The notes under the pieces were generated by a model. That model had not been told where the DNA came from. It ran no database searches and saw only the letters and a list, made by a program, of their open reading frames with translations. 64,000 bases of DNA from Stictocephala bisonia (lineage: Eukaryota; Arthropoda; Insecta; Hemiptera; Membracidae): the NCBI GenBank assembly GCA_035578905.1, contig JAQJVL010000421.1, forward strand, positions 727,001-791,000, written 5' to 3'. This document shows positions 1 through 11,526 of this stretch, piece after piece. Position 1 is the stretch's first letter. Every line of letters starts with the position of its first letter. A program made the translations under genes and the position numbers.

Positions 1-700
1 GTGCAGGCACAATCTGGTTTTCAAGCATATCTAAATACTTCATAGAATTGAAATTTCCATCAATTATAAATGGACCGACTAAGCGGTGATCAACTATTCC
101 TGCCCAAACATTAACTTTTGAAGGGCGTTGTGTATGGGCCTCTACATACTAGTGTGGATTGTTATCTGCCCAGTAACGACAATTATGCCAATTGACGGCA
201 CCGTTGGTCATGAAAGTTGCTTCGTCACTAAAAAGGATTCTGTTCAGTAACTCAGGTTCAGCGTCTAGTTTGCCCATCATTATATCACAAAATTCAACCC
301 TACGGTCATAGTCATCTTCACTAAGCTCTTGCACTAGTTTGACTTTAAAAGGTTTGAATTTATTACATTTAAGAATTTTTCTTACCAAAGATTGGCTAAT
401 GTCGTGCTCCAAAGCAGCTCTTCTCGTAGATATGTGGGGATCTTCAACAAAGGACTGCATAACATCTAATGATTTCTCCACGTCAATTACAGGAGCCCTT
501 CCTGGCTTGGGTCTATCCTTTACAGAATGAGTATCATTAAACCGTTGAACAATTCTTGCCACCGTAAATCTAGTTATGGGATTGTTCCGGTTAGGAAATT
601 CCTCATTGAATAATTCTGCTACTTCAGCGTATGATCTCATACGTTCTCCATAACCTCTCATCATTAACACAGTAACTCTTTCAAACTCAGAATTCTCCAT
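1..700 (-). pseudogene. Mariner-like (DUF4817-type) DDE transposase, interrupted by one stop and cut by the window edge
   Basis: Starts at an ATG (minus strand, 700-698) and reads 183 codons to a TAG at 151-149. The same frame then stays open for 49 more codons to base 1. The N-terminal ~100 residues form a paired helix-turn-helix DNA-binding region of the DUF4817 kind (MRGYGERMRSYAEV, then FTVARIVQRFNDTHSVKDRP and GRAP). The catalytic domain begins at ILFSDEATF, which holds the first catalytic Asp. After the stop, KVNVWAGIVDHRLVGPFI is the usual next block of this family. A full-length protein would be roughly 340 residues, so about a third, with the remaining catalytic acids, lies outside. 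The TAG falls in the NPH-x context where relatives often carry Trp, so a TGG to TAG change is likely. The near-intact frame suggests a young copy. No terminal repeat could be identified upstream because the other end is missing. The family call is confident; that the copy is inactive is inferred from the stop. Confidence 0.9.
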
Positions 701-3700
701 GTAGAAATAAAATAATTTGTCAGAAAAATAACCTTAAACTGATGTTGTTTATAGCAACTTAACCAATCAGCTGATGAAATGCAAGTGAGTAGTAAAGAGA
801 AAGTCAACAGTAGATTGTTGCAACCGGTAAGACAAGAACAAGGGAGATTCCAAAGCATGTTGACTCATGTTGCGATAAACAGGACAAGACAGTTACTGAT
901 TTTATTATTATAAATTTGTCATAAAATCTGTTAAAATAAACGTAGAGACCTCTAGTTTGCATTATTGGATTTCATTTTTTATTCTCTTTAAGATGAGGGG
1001 TCACATGATAGGGGTTTGTATTTGAAAATGTTTAGTTGTTTCCCTTTAACCCCCTTTAGAAAAGTGGGGCAAAATTTTCAACAACTTGAAAAATTAAGAA
1101 AATATGTTACAATAGGTAGGGTCAAGGTTTCACATAGATATCTCGGGCCGTTTAAATTATATCCAGGTGTGCCAGGACATAAAACTCACTCTGTATATCA
1201 ACGTTATTATGTGGCAGCTTCATGTTGATGAAAAAAAAAAATATATTTTCTTGCTTGTAGATATATGCCGATGGAAGGTTTTTGGATCAAATTAAGTTGC
1301 ACTGGTAGTTTGGATTGACTCAAGAATAAAGAGTAAAAATTCTAGTCTAAGATTTTTGTATGTCTTATACGTTATTATATATAAAATAAAGCATCCTCAT
1401 TAGTAAAACAGACTATTAAGTAGAAAATACTAAAGTTTCCGTGTAAATACATTATTTTAGTCACTAAGTTAAGAAATTAAATAATGCAATGAGGTATTCA
1501 AATGCTTTCTTACAATTTCATTACTAATAAAACAGGTCCGAATTAAACTTTATCATAACGTGTACCAACTTATTTATTTAAATTGGTTATACAATCTTTA
1601 TCAGTTCTTGTCTATTTAATGTATAGGATCGATTGACACCAAAAAGCCACAAAGCAATTGTTATTGGTGTTGTTATAAGAGATTATTACTTATATAAAAT
1701 ATTAAAGTTCTATTTTTATTAGAAACAATAAAAAAAAAAAAAACAGACAGTAACCCTTATAAAAAATTCAAATACGATACTAAATGTACAGTATAATGAA
1801 CGATATTTTATGAAAGAAAAGGTTCTGTAAATAAAAATACATTTAAATATTTTTATTTAAGTTTATTAGTTTTTAGTAAGTCACTTGATGAAATACAAAA
1901 TTTAAAATTTATATTAATCAACAAACATACTTTGAATACTAGTTAAAATCAATTATTACAATATATGCATAAAATCAAAACACACTAGTTTTAATTTCTA
2001 CCAGCTGGTTCTCGTTATATGTTAGAAAGGTTACTCTTGATAGCACCTATCTGTTAAAGTTTCAGCAAAATCCGCAAGAGTACTCTAGGTGTTCCGTTAT
2101 CTGCTGGTGGTTGTATTGAGCGTAGGTGTATCACTACTACATTTCTATTTATTACTTTTTGAAATGTATGTGTTCGATACTTAAATATTTGTTTACGAGT
2201 CAATATTATAGCAGCTACTAAGTGACTATTATAAACTCATTGTAATTAATTTTCCATTTTTCTCGTATACAGAAAAACTGAAAATAAGAAGTAAACTAAT
2301 CCAATGATTGAAAAATAACGAAACGTTGAGATTACAAAATGCAGATTATATTTGTTTGCCAAGATTATTAGTTTAATTAATTTGAAACTATTGGATGATG
2401 CACTAAAATATTTATTTATATGTAATTTAAATGTATTAGTATTTTTATTTATTTTTCTTACTATACATCACAATTTATTAAAACGATGAAAATTGAAACA
2501 CAAAATATTGTTAACATTTTTATATTTTTTAATGTAAATGCTTGTATTTCGATAATATATTGTAGCAATAACTTAGTAAAATAAATGGAAGTAGATATTT
2601 AAAAAATATCGAAAACTCAAAATGATAGTTTAAAATATAAAATAAATGTTAACAAGATTATTCCTAGAATTTTAATTTATTTTGTAATTATTAAAATATA
2701 GCATTAAATAACAATTAGTGTTAGCGAAAAGTTGAAAGATATTTAAAAATCAAAATCTGTAGTAAATAAACAACAAACACGCACAGCAATATTTATGAAA
2801 TTATAAGGGAGAAGAATAAATCGAGATTCGCGACACAAACGAGACATCGATGTAGCGCTCCGTAAAATTGCACCGTTATTCATAGTTCAATTGAGACAGA
2901 CCCTATAAATCTCTGACAGGTCCAATTTCCTGTTAGGTACATTAGGGAGGGGGGGTAGTGTCCTGTTCATCGTCTACCATTCAAGCTACATTGATTGATT
3001 AATCATGCTACTACTGTCATCAACTATTGTTACGTTCATTGTTTATTGATATATTCTATGTTAATTAAGCAGATTAAAACTCTTTTTGGTATTATTCAGT
3101 TATTGGGATTAAAAACGGTATTTTGGTTTTATAAAGGAAACCTTTTTGACCGGTTTCTGAAATGAAAAAACTAATTTTCAAACACATACATGATAATATA
3201 TTAAATATATACATGTTATTAAAGCAATAATGCATAATGATGATTTAAAATGTTTCAAAATAAATTCTTTGCTAACACAAGTACCTATTACATAATTTAT
3301 ATATATTTTAACTTTTAAGAATAATCTAATTTTGATAAAACCATATGTGTATATTGTTTATATACTGAACATAGTAATAAATATAAATACATTATTATGT
3401 TTTATTTTCAAGTTTTATTCAAAATAAAAGTGATAAATACAATTTTACCGCCTTTTAAATTCTCATATATTTAGCATTTGAATAGCATTTTTAGTATCGC
3501 ACATTTAGTATTTGAATAGTGACATATACTAACAATTACCTTCATATTTTCATGGATTGTAACAATCATCATTAAATTATCTTTCAAAATTTAAATAAAT
3601 CTAAAACAATTTGTCAACGTTTAAAATTGGAAAAAATAATACCAAAATTTTAAAATAAAGAAAACTTATAGTTGTCCCTACATAAAATCAATATCTCATG

Positions 3701-3763
3701 CACAAAGTTTAATGTGTGATGCACACATGTTTTATTTAGGTGTTTAGTACACATAAATTTAAA
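701..3763. other. AT-rich non-coding DNA, no gene seen
   Basis: The first ~200 bases are probably the 5' untranslated part of the neighbouring transposon. The rest is AT-rich with stop codons in all frames. A 70-codon open stretch at 1016-1228 has no recognisable motif and is treated as chance. A patch near 2820-2990 is less AT-rich and includes a run of seven G (2947-2953 area), but I recognise nothing in it. Confidence 0.6.
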
Positions 3764-3943
3764 TTAAGGTAAAATTAAACCATTTTACAATGACTAAATT
3801 AGTACATTATTAAAACTTTAAAAAAATTAGACATGCTAAATTTTATTGAAGCAGGCCATGTTTTAGCCAGAGTAATTAACTTTTTTCCAACTAACTAATC
3901 AAAAGTTTGATTTTATAATAACCAGTCAAATATTTATAGCTCC
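3764..3943. repeat. Local tandem duplication, copy 1 (~180 bp; period ~869 bp)
   Basis: Aligns with 4633-4816. Shared landmarks are the TTAAGG start, the AAAAAATTAG near the middle, ATCAAAAGTTT, AACCAGT and the end ATATTTrTAGCTCC. Divergence is moderate (about one base in five by eye). The same landmarks end at 15453-15460 in the paralogous copy B, so only copy A holds the doubled version. Confidence 0.75.
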
Positions 3944-4370
3944 GTTTATCATTCAAATGTTACATGTTATAACTAAACATACAACGAGCCATCAAATTGT
4001 GCATTGCTCGTACATTTTCATCAGTACAGTAACAGTAAACACGTTTTGCTGAAACACACACATATCTGTGACTTCCCTCAAGCAAGACTGACCCAGTTCT
4101 TAAGTAAATCGACTTCGTCCTAAACTTTACTTAATAGCCTTTGTAAAAACTCTCGTGATATTTGCAATTTACAAATTACGGAACACATCAATATATATTG
4201 ATTTTAAAATTTCAAATTTTGCTAGAGTGGTAAACATTATTTCTATATGCTAGAGTGTATATTTTTAGTAAGAATCTGTTAAGTCATAAAGCATTATATA
4301 ATATGTCAAGTACTTGTCATTTATGTATGATCATGAGTAAACATTTAAAGCAAACATAACGTATATCTTA

Positions 4371-4547
4371 CATTATTGATTTATTTTAAATAGCTACACA
4401 CACATAGTTTTTTTTCTTTTTTAATGTTATATTTCGGCTATACAGTCTGATTCCATTTTCAAACATTTAACAACAGACTGTATAGCCGAAATATAACATT
4501 TAAAAAAAACTATGTGATGTGTAGCTATTTAAAATAAATCAGTAATG
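4371..4547. mobile_element. Foldback / inverted-repeat element, ~75-bp arms, 24-bp loop
   Basis: Left arm 4371-4449 and right arm 4474-4547 are reverse complements apart from a few indels in the T-rich part; the loop is 4450-4473. The core of each arm is AATGTTATATTTCGGCTATA and its complement. A similar string (TCTTACATTATT) lies at the left edge (about 4366) and again just after the element (about 4583). The paralogous stretch in copy B (about 15849) has that string once and no hairpin. This fits an insertion with a target duplication. It carries no coding sequence, so it would be non-autonomous. Confidence 0.75.
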
Positions 4548-4632
4548 AACACCATCACGAAAATTACATACCGTCAAGAATCTTACATTATTTATTTTAA
4601 TCACAAATTTCCCTTTACACTAAGCGTTTTAA

Positions 4633-4816
4633 TTAAGGAAAAAAGAAACCGTTTTAAAATTAGTAAATTAGTAGGCCTACATTTATTAAACTTAAAAAAA
4701 ATTAGGCATTGTAAATTGTATTGAAACAGCCATGTTTAGCTATAGGAATTAACATTTACCCAAACACTTAATCAAAAGTTTAGTTTTAAAATAACCAGTT
4801 AAATATTTGTAGCTCC
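4633..4816. repeat. Local tandem duplication, copy 2
   Basis: Partner of 3764-3943. It runs directly into the minisatellite that follows. Confidence 0.75.
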
Positions 4817-4824
4817 CCTACACG

Positions 4825-4964
4825 TACTTGTCCACCTATACAAGTATAGTGGTATTGACCTACCCCCACCCATACACGTACAGTGGTATTGACCCACCCC
4901 CACCCATACACGTACAGTGGTATTGACTCAACCGCCCACCCATACACGTATAGTGGTATTGATT
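4825..4964. repeat. Minisatellite, ~34-bp unit, about 4 copies
   Basis: Units begin near 4825, 4861, 4895 and 4929. The unit core is CCCATACACGTACAGTGG followed by TATTGACC. It is GC-richer than its surroundings. A degenerate version of the same unit occurs at 26028-26140, so the unit is a shared family rather than a purely local slip product. Confidence 0.85.
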
Positions 4965-5324
4965 ACTGTAATACATATAATACAGTAAATATATAATATA
5001 TTTTGATCGTTAATTCACTGCGTTTATATTTACTACTGCAAATGCCTAAAACATAGTTGGAATAGTGGTCAATAAGAAAAAAAAATGACTCAATAACTCT
5101 ACGTTGAAAAGAACGTAATAAACCGGAGACCTGCTAGTCTAATATATGTCTTTCAATAAATAATTGAAAACTACTTATATGTAAATTATAATTGTTAAAT
5201 ATGTAAGTACATGTGAAACTCACCTGCACGACGTAGAAAAAATATCTAGGGTTAAGTTACAAAGGTTTTGTCCTGATATGTATGAATATAAGCTTCATCC
5301 ATAGTTTTGTTATAACCTATCACC

Positions 5325-5425
5325 TTACAAAGTGACAGTTTAACTCTATTTGTCTAAAGTTTGTATTGGCATCAGAGTTTGAGTTTGTGAAATGACCTAA
5401 ACCAATTAGGAATTGATACCCTGTT
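5325..5425. repeat. Dispersed monomer of the ~175-bp repeat family (copy A)
   Basis: Contains GTGACAGTTTAACTC, then AAGTTTGTATTGG and AGTTTG, the conserved heart of the units tandemly arrayed at 40015-41215. Its paralogue is at 18812-18913. Confidence 0.7.
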
Positions 5426-6207
5426 AAAATTGTGAATAACAACTTGTAAAAATAAAATTATTACAAAAACATTTAATAAAATTGACTTATTAATACGATG
5501 CCGTTTAGAAATCTGTTAAATTTTAATTTCAATACAACTATTTTTCCAGTGAGTATGATGGAGACAAGAGTTATTTTTTATGAAGGTTTATATTAAAATT
5601 TGTTTGATGGCTTAAAAATACTTGTTATACCTTAAAAAAATAAAAAAAATAATGTTTCGCGATTTTTAAATACTTCCTAATATATGATATATACTTGCAA
5701 TTATACATATGCCTCTCTTTATAAATGATATGTTCAGTCACTTATCTTAACAATACAACGATCGTTTTAGTGGGTAGAAGGGGAAACACTATACTACTAT
5801 AAAAAATTAATATAAAAAAGTGTATTATTAGCACTTCTCGAGAAACCTAATTTAACGTATGTGATTTGTAAACGACAATAAACACTTATAAATATTTAAA
5901 TTCATCGGCAAATACTGACAAAATGAATATAGTACATAATGATATTTTCTCATTAGCCTTAACTTCGTTCATATGTTAACATAAACTTAAATGTACTAAC
6001 CGTATTTGAAAAAAATGTTTTTAAATCTCGCGTAGACTTTGAAAAAAAGAGAATCACTTCATCTAAAGGCATTTGCTAATTCATTTATACGATGGAGCAA
6101 ACAATAAGATAGTTAGTTAAATACACAATCAAAAGTATATATAAATTTGCGTGTATTTAATTTATTTTTTCGTTAATAGGTAGACAAAAATATTTAGGTT
6201 TATAAGT

Positions 6208-6322
6208 GTCTAAAACTTTTATAATCAGCCAAAGTAACCTAATAGCATTTCTTAACTTTCAAAACAAAGTAAGTTTGGAGGAAGTCAGCCCAAGTTAGCT
6301 GTTTTATATTTTTTGTTTTTTT
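6208..6322 (+). repeat. Dispersed repeat module M2, copy 1
   Basis: Marked by TATAATCAGCC, TTTCAAAACAAAGT and GTCAGCC followed by AGCTG. Other copies: 19986-20095 (+), 28399-28492 (+) and 37381-37446 (inverted). It has no coding potential. The copy outside A/B shows that the module is mobile or very old. Confidence 0.65.
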
Positions 6323-7995
6323 TTTTCTTTTTTTCTTAACTTACATCATGTTAAATTCAATATTGTATTAATAAGTTTAGAATTAGTAACAGGTATGATT
6401 GGAATATAAATTTATAACTAGTAAATATAAATAGCGTAAAAAAATATATGTTAAACAGTTTTTATTAAGTATGACAGTTAAAAAGTCCTTGTTTTGATAA
6501 AACTGATATAAACTGACTATATGAATCTTAGGAATTTGTATATTTTCTATGAAACCCACAATAATCCTGGTATATTGACAATGGATTTGTATTACTATGA
6601 ATTTACAATAAATTATTACTTCAGTTTATTTAGTTAGTCTTTATTTACAGTCTACGGCTAAAGTAACAAATATTAATGGTCCTTTTTAGATTTGTTACTT
6701 CATAAACACAGAAAAAGTTTTGTTTTTACTGTAAGGATGTTTAAAGCTCACCCTTAACACAAATAAAACGAGAATATATATTTTTATAATAGCATGTTTG
6801 GGTGTACAAAACAGCACTGTACTATTTTATGGATTTATACAGTATAATATTGAAAAATAATTAATATAGTAGTTTTAATTATATTGAGTATTACATTTTA
6901 AAATAAAAATTTCTAAGTATTTTAAATGAAGACGGAGCTTAAATCTCATTAAAAGAATTGTTTGTTTTTAATTTAATGAGCAACTGCAAACAAGCCTTTG
7001 ATTGATTGATGTAAACATTTAAAAATCTCTCTTAGTTAATTCTATATAATTCCCTTCAAGCTTAATATTTTTTTGTTACATCAATATAGAACACTATAGC
7101 CATCCGTTATAAATAGTATTTGATTATTGAATGTTGAATGTGTTTATGTAAACTAAAATTAATTGTTATGTCATTTAAGTAATAAGTCAAGAAAAATAAT
7201 GTCTATCTCTTTAAAATGTTAAAAATGTGTTTTTATAAAAATCTTTTACTTACATCTTTGGTCAGTAGATTGACATCATTAGAGTATTTGATAAAACTAG
7301 AACTAAAACAAAACTAAAAAGTAACATGAACGATATTAACTGTCGATCGAAGTATTTTATGTTTGTCTTTAGTGCTGTTTTAATTTTGACATTGGTCTAA
7401 TAACGTAATAAAATGGATAATGGAAGCAAACTGGTTTTATTAAAATACAATTTGGACTATCTGCTGTAGGTAAGACCTATTACTGCTTTTACGTTGTTAA
7501 TAAATGTAGGTGATTCAATAAAGAACATTTGAATCATAGCGTATTTTCGGAAACCCCTTTGTAGAATTTCAGGGATAAATAAGTACACGTACTTAAAATT
7601 TACAATCGTCCTATATTTTATGGTAGTTTATTAAATTGCTATTAAGTATATTTATCAATTTAATTCTCACACTTTTTGCCTGTTTTAGTAAAATAAATGA
7701 GTTTTGACTGATGTTTTTGTTCTTTTAAAGTTACAATTTAAAAATAAAAGTACGCCTGGTATAGATTTGTTTATTTATTTATTTTTTTTTTTACTTATAC
7801 ATTCCCAGGGTATTTTTTTAAAGATGCAACATACAATATCAGCTAACATTTTATCCAACTGTTTACGTATTTAATTAACATTAATTTTCTAGTGAAACCA
7901 TCTTGAATTTATCCAAACCTTTATAATATGTAATTAATTTTTATAAAATGAGTCTTTGGCATTTTTGTTTTATTTATTAATCGTACTCTGAGCCA

Positions 7996-8125
7996 AACTC
8001 AACCCACATTTATGGAAAAAGAGAATACATAATTTATTTCATTCCTCAGACCTAAGGAGCTATAGGTATTCTTGGAGGTTTATTCAGATAATTGGCTGAG
8101 ATCAAACCGTTTTTAGAGACAATAC
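7996..8125 (+). repeat. Dispersed repeat module M3, copy 1
   Basis: Marked by CCTCAGACCTAAGGAGC, TATTCTTGGAGG and TTTATTCAG. Other copies lie at 21849-21988, 35944-36052 and 60297-60420, all in the same orientation. Similarity between copies is about 75-85% by eye over ~110 bp. No frame is conserved. Confidence 0.7.
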
Positions 8126-9647
8126 TTAATCAATATAATTTATTCCATAATAAATTTCACAAATACAGTTCACTGTGTACAAAATAATCAAAACAATATT
8201 CAGATGCAACATTATATACACTTATGTGTATTTATTTATAGCTAAAAGTATTTAAAGTCAATCAATTGAAATATTAGTACTTTTTAAAATAAAAGAGTGT
8301 AACTATACGTTCCTAATGAGTTTGCTAAGCAACCATTTGATCAAGCGTTATCACTTTGTGTAGTTGGTCAATACTAACTAAGAACACATGAAATGTGTTT
8401 TATTGCGATTGGTTTTGAGTCAGTTTGTCTGTATGTGATTAAAAACAAATAAATTACTAAACAACTTTTAAAGATAAAGTAATGATATTTAGTACGAATA
8501 TTTATCTAAATACGACGTATGTAATGAACTTTTTTTCGCTAAACAAAACCTGTATCAAAATGATAGCAATTAAAACATGTCATAGATAATACCTAAACAG
8601 TTATTTATATTGGTCTAGAACAGGTGCCTTGTCAATTTTTGTTCTGCAACGTTTTTCATAGCAGATACGTAATTAATAAATAAGAATATAATCATCTTTT
8701 CAGCGAAAATGCTAAAATAATTACGAAAATGAGAAAAAAGGAAAATATGTTTATCGAATATATGGCGATGTGAGCTCTCAAATTGTGCGGAAGTTTTTCC
8801 TAATTATGTAAACCAACAAATTGCTGCTTAGTAAAAGTTCGGATTCAAAAGCCTTGCCAAATTTGTAATCAGTACAACATTCCGCACAATTTTAGTACAC
8901 ACATCTTTATAGTTATGAAAACCATATATATTTTTCCTGATTTTCGTAGTTTTTCCGGTCTTTCCTCTGAAAAAAAAAAAACTATTGAATTTTTTTTCTT
9001 AGCTACGTTTGTGCTATGCAAAAACAATTCCAACCAAATAATTCTCCATAAACTCTACTTTATATTATTCAGTAAATCTATACACTAAAGAAAACGTTTT
9101 TTTTAAATTATTTTATAAATTAATCCTTCGACAATGGCATTCCAAAACCAATAATATATACATTTTAATCATTAGTGTAATGATAACAGGGATATGAACT
9201 TTCTGCAGAAAGACTTTATCGTTGGGAATTTATAGGGGAGATTCAATTGCCTAGTTTATTAAAACCAGAGTTTTGGTTTGTATAAAAAGAACTATTCTCC
9301 TAGTATATCTCAAATAGATACCGAAACCTGTAGATTTGAAAAATCCATAGCAATATATTAAACATATGTCCAAGTACCTACCATACATGACATATGAAGT
9401 ATATATGAGCTCACCCCAACCCCTCACTTTACGTCCTAATGCTGTTACTCGTATGTTTTTGCAATGAACAGGTAACTTATATAATGTATTTTTACGAAAA
9501 TACTTAACTTTATAATCTTTTATCTCGTATATAAGTAGTACATAGTTAAAAAGGTTTAATGTAGCATTATTTAAGAGTAGGTCAGATTTGGCAGGAATAA
9601 ATTTCGATACATAAAGTTAACCAGCTCTTATCGAATGGACTTATATT

Positions 9648-9676
9648 TGACGTCAGACTTATCGTAACTGACGTCA
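9648..9676. promoter_or_regulatory. Pair of perfect CRE-like palindromes (TGACGTCA)
   Basis: TGACGTCA at 9648-9655 and again at 9669-9676, 21 bases apart start to start (two helical turns). This octamer is the consensus site of CREB/ATF bZIP factors. The paralogous place in copy B (about 22920) does not keep the octamers. No nearby promoter can be shown, so function is conjecture. Confidence 0.4.
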
Positions 9677-11283
9677 TATTTCAAGTGATTTGAATACAGC
9701 TGTCAAATATTTACTGTAAATTGCACTCAACCCACAATCTTTTATCGGCAATATATTTGAACCAGAGAGAGAATGTCCAATTATTACGAGATACATGTTT
9801 TACTGCTTTGATTCCCTAATGTTGTTGCGACATTAAATGGAAAGAAATTAAAGTGCACTTTTAGGATGAATTTACTTCCCTAATATACAGGGTGAATTTT
9901 TTTAAAGTGTGCCACTATTTGCATCTTTCAAACCTGTATAGATTCAACAAACTCAAACTAGGAAAATTTACCTACTTTTTGTAAAAAAATTAAACTTTAC
10001 ATTCGGTGATAAAAAAAACCATCATTTTCTAAAATGGTGGACAAATTAAATATTTTCTTATTAAACACCATATAAATTTTTTTTATATTTTCTGATTGAA
10101 TATGTAATTTCAAGACTTTTTTATTCTTTGCGTGTTTTTAAGTAATATTAGCCATTTCCTAACTATGAATACTGAAGTAGTGTAAAACGCCAATTTAAAG
10201 TATTGAACATTGATATTAAAAACATGTTTTATTCTTTAATATTAGGATACAGGCTTATTTTTATACATTTTAAATTTTGTAAAGGTTTAATACCCAGGCA
10301 AAAAAGATCAAATCAGCCCAGTAATATTTTTTAATAACCCGGTTACTACTAATAATTGAAATAAAATTATGTTATTACATTTTTTTAAAGTATTTCTAGA
10401 ACTAAACATATTTTGTGTAATAAAATGGCACCATATATAAATTATTTTGATGGGTATGTAATTGTTTTGTATAGTTTTGAATATTTAGTACCTTGGCTCC
10501 AGAAATTTACACAAAATTATTGTAAAATAATATTTAAGAAAAACTGCATAATACCGCTATATTATATGTTTATAAAATGTCAGCTGTTGAATTTCTGTCA
10601 AACTTTTATTTTTTACAATTCTCATAACCCGAAAATGTTTGACACCTGTAATGACTTATTAATTATTTAATGATTAAAAACTTAAAAACATAACTAATGA
10701 AATAATAATACTTATTATTGACACACAAACTCATATTTTATAAATAAGTCATTATCGTTGGCACACAATTGTTTGTTAGGGCAATTGTTTGACATCAAAG
10801 CTACAGCTGTAATTTTTAAAAACAGCTGACAGAGCAGTATCGTGCAAGGTTTTCTTAAAACGTTGTTATACAATAATGTTATGTCTATTGTCTTATTGTA
10901 CTTTCTATGTCATAGATTTTTAATGGCAATGTATGGTTCAATTTAGTTAATAAATTACAAAAGACTGTAACACTCCTGGAGATCTGAGGTGTATTTGACC
11001 ACTCAGTTTATACATAACATACACCCACAACTGTTTAAACCAGTTGTACACGTACAGAACATACTAATTGCCTGATAGCTGATAACATTAATATACATAA
11101 TAATAATGTTGACAATAAATGTTAGCAATGTTATCAAGTTTACTATAAAAAGTGGACTGTATTTAGTAGAATAATACAAACCGTAATGGAAATTTGTGCC
11201 ATTGTAATGGTGGATCATTCATAAAACTTTAACAAGTTTGATTAGAAATATTTTATAAACTGTTATAATAATAAATCACTCAC
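9677..11283. other. AT-rich non-coding DNA, no gene seen
   Basis: At 9894 a TACAGGGTG string resembles the outer end of a mariner-like terminal repeat, but no matching right end was found. Open stretches at 10413-10670 and, on the minus strand, 11218-11003 are A/T-driven and carry no motif. Confidence 0.5.
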
Positions 11284-11526
11284 GGACTCTTTGTCTTCTT
11301 TGTTGTATTCCATGTTGATGAAGATGTGGATGGCAGGGGTCCCTGGGACTACAACGGCTCCGAACTCTGGAAGGTTCCTCCTTTCCAAAACCGACACGGC
11401 ATATCGCACAACGGCTTCAATACGTAAATGTTCATTCGACAATGCAAAGTAGTAAGGGCATAATGGCACGGTAATGAGTACAATTATTGAACAGTTTATA
11501 CGAATATTAACAGTCATGCTCGCCAT
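11284..11526 (-). CDS. Candidate first coding exon of an unidentified secreted or membrane protein
   Basis: From the ATG at 11526-11524 there are 81 open codons ending exactly in phase 0 at GTGAGT (11283-11278), a textbook splice donor. Residues 1-27 look like a signal peptide or anchor: a short basic start, a hydrophobic core (SIIVLITVPLCPYYFA), then a more polar part. Residues 30-80 read as an amphipathic helix (EHLRIEAVVRYAVSVLERR), then a hydrophobic strand (FGAVVV), a PGTP turn, another strand (AIHIFIN) and a charged end (KEDKES). The base composition is clearly richer in G and C than its flanks, and codon use is mixed rather than A/T-driven. A second ATG four codons in would also serve. 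I cannot name the family. An N-terminal piece of a chemosensory ionotropic receptor or of another secreted protein are guesses only. The next exon on the minus strand was not found. Copy B lacks this segment altogether. Confidence 0.45.

Larger units (their letters stand above)
4965..9640. other. AT-rich body of copy A, no gene seen
   Basis: No open frame of note. It contains the scattered repeat modules listed separately (5325, 6208, 7996). At 8780-8791 and 8881-8892 there are 12-base reverse-complementary ends (AAATTGTGCGGA) 113 bp apart, a possible small MITE, weakly supported. Confidence 0.6.

Noticed and set aside
9894..10700. TACAGGGTG string as left end of a mariner-like element
   Set aside because: No matching reverse-complement end was found in the following kilobases and no transposase remains are visible.
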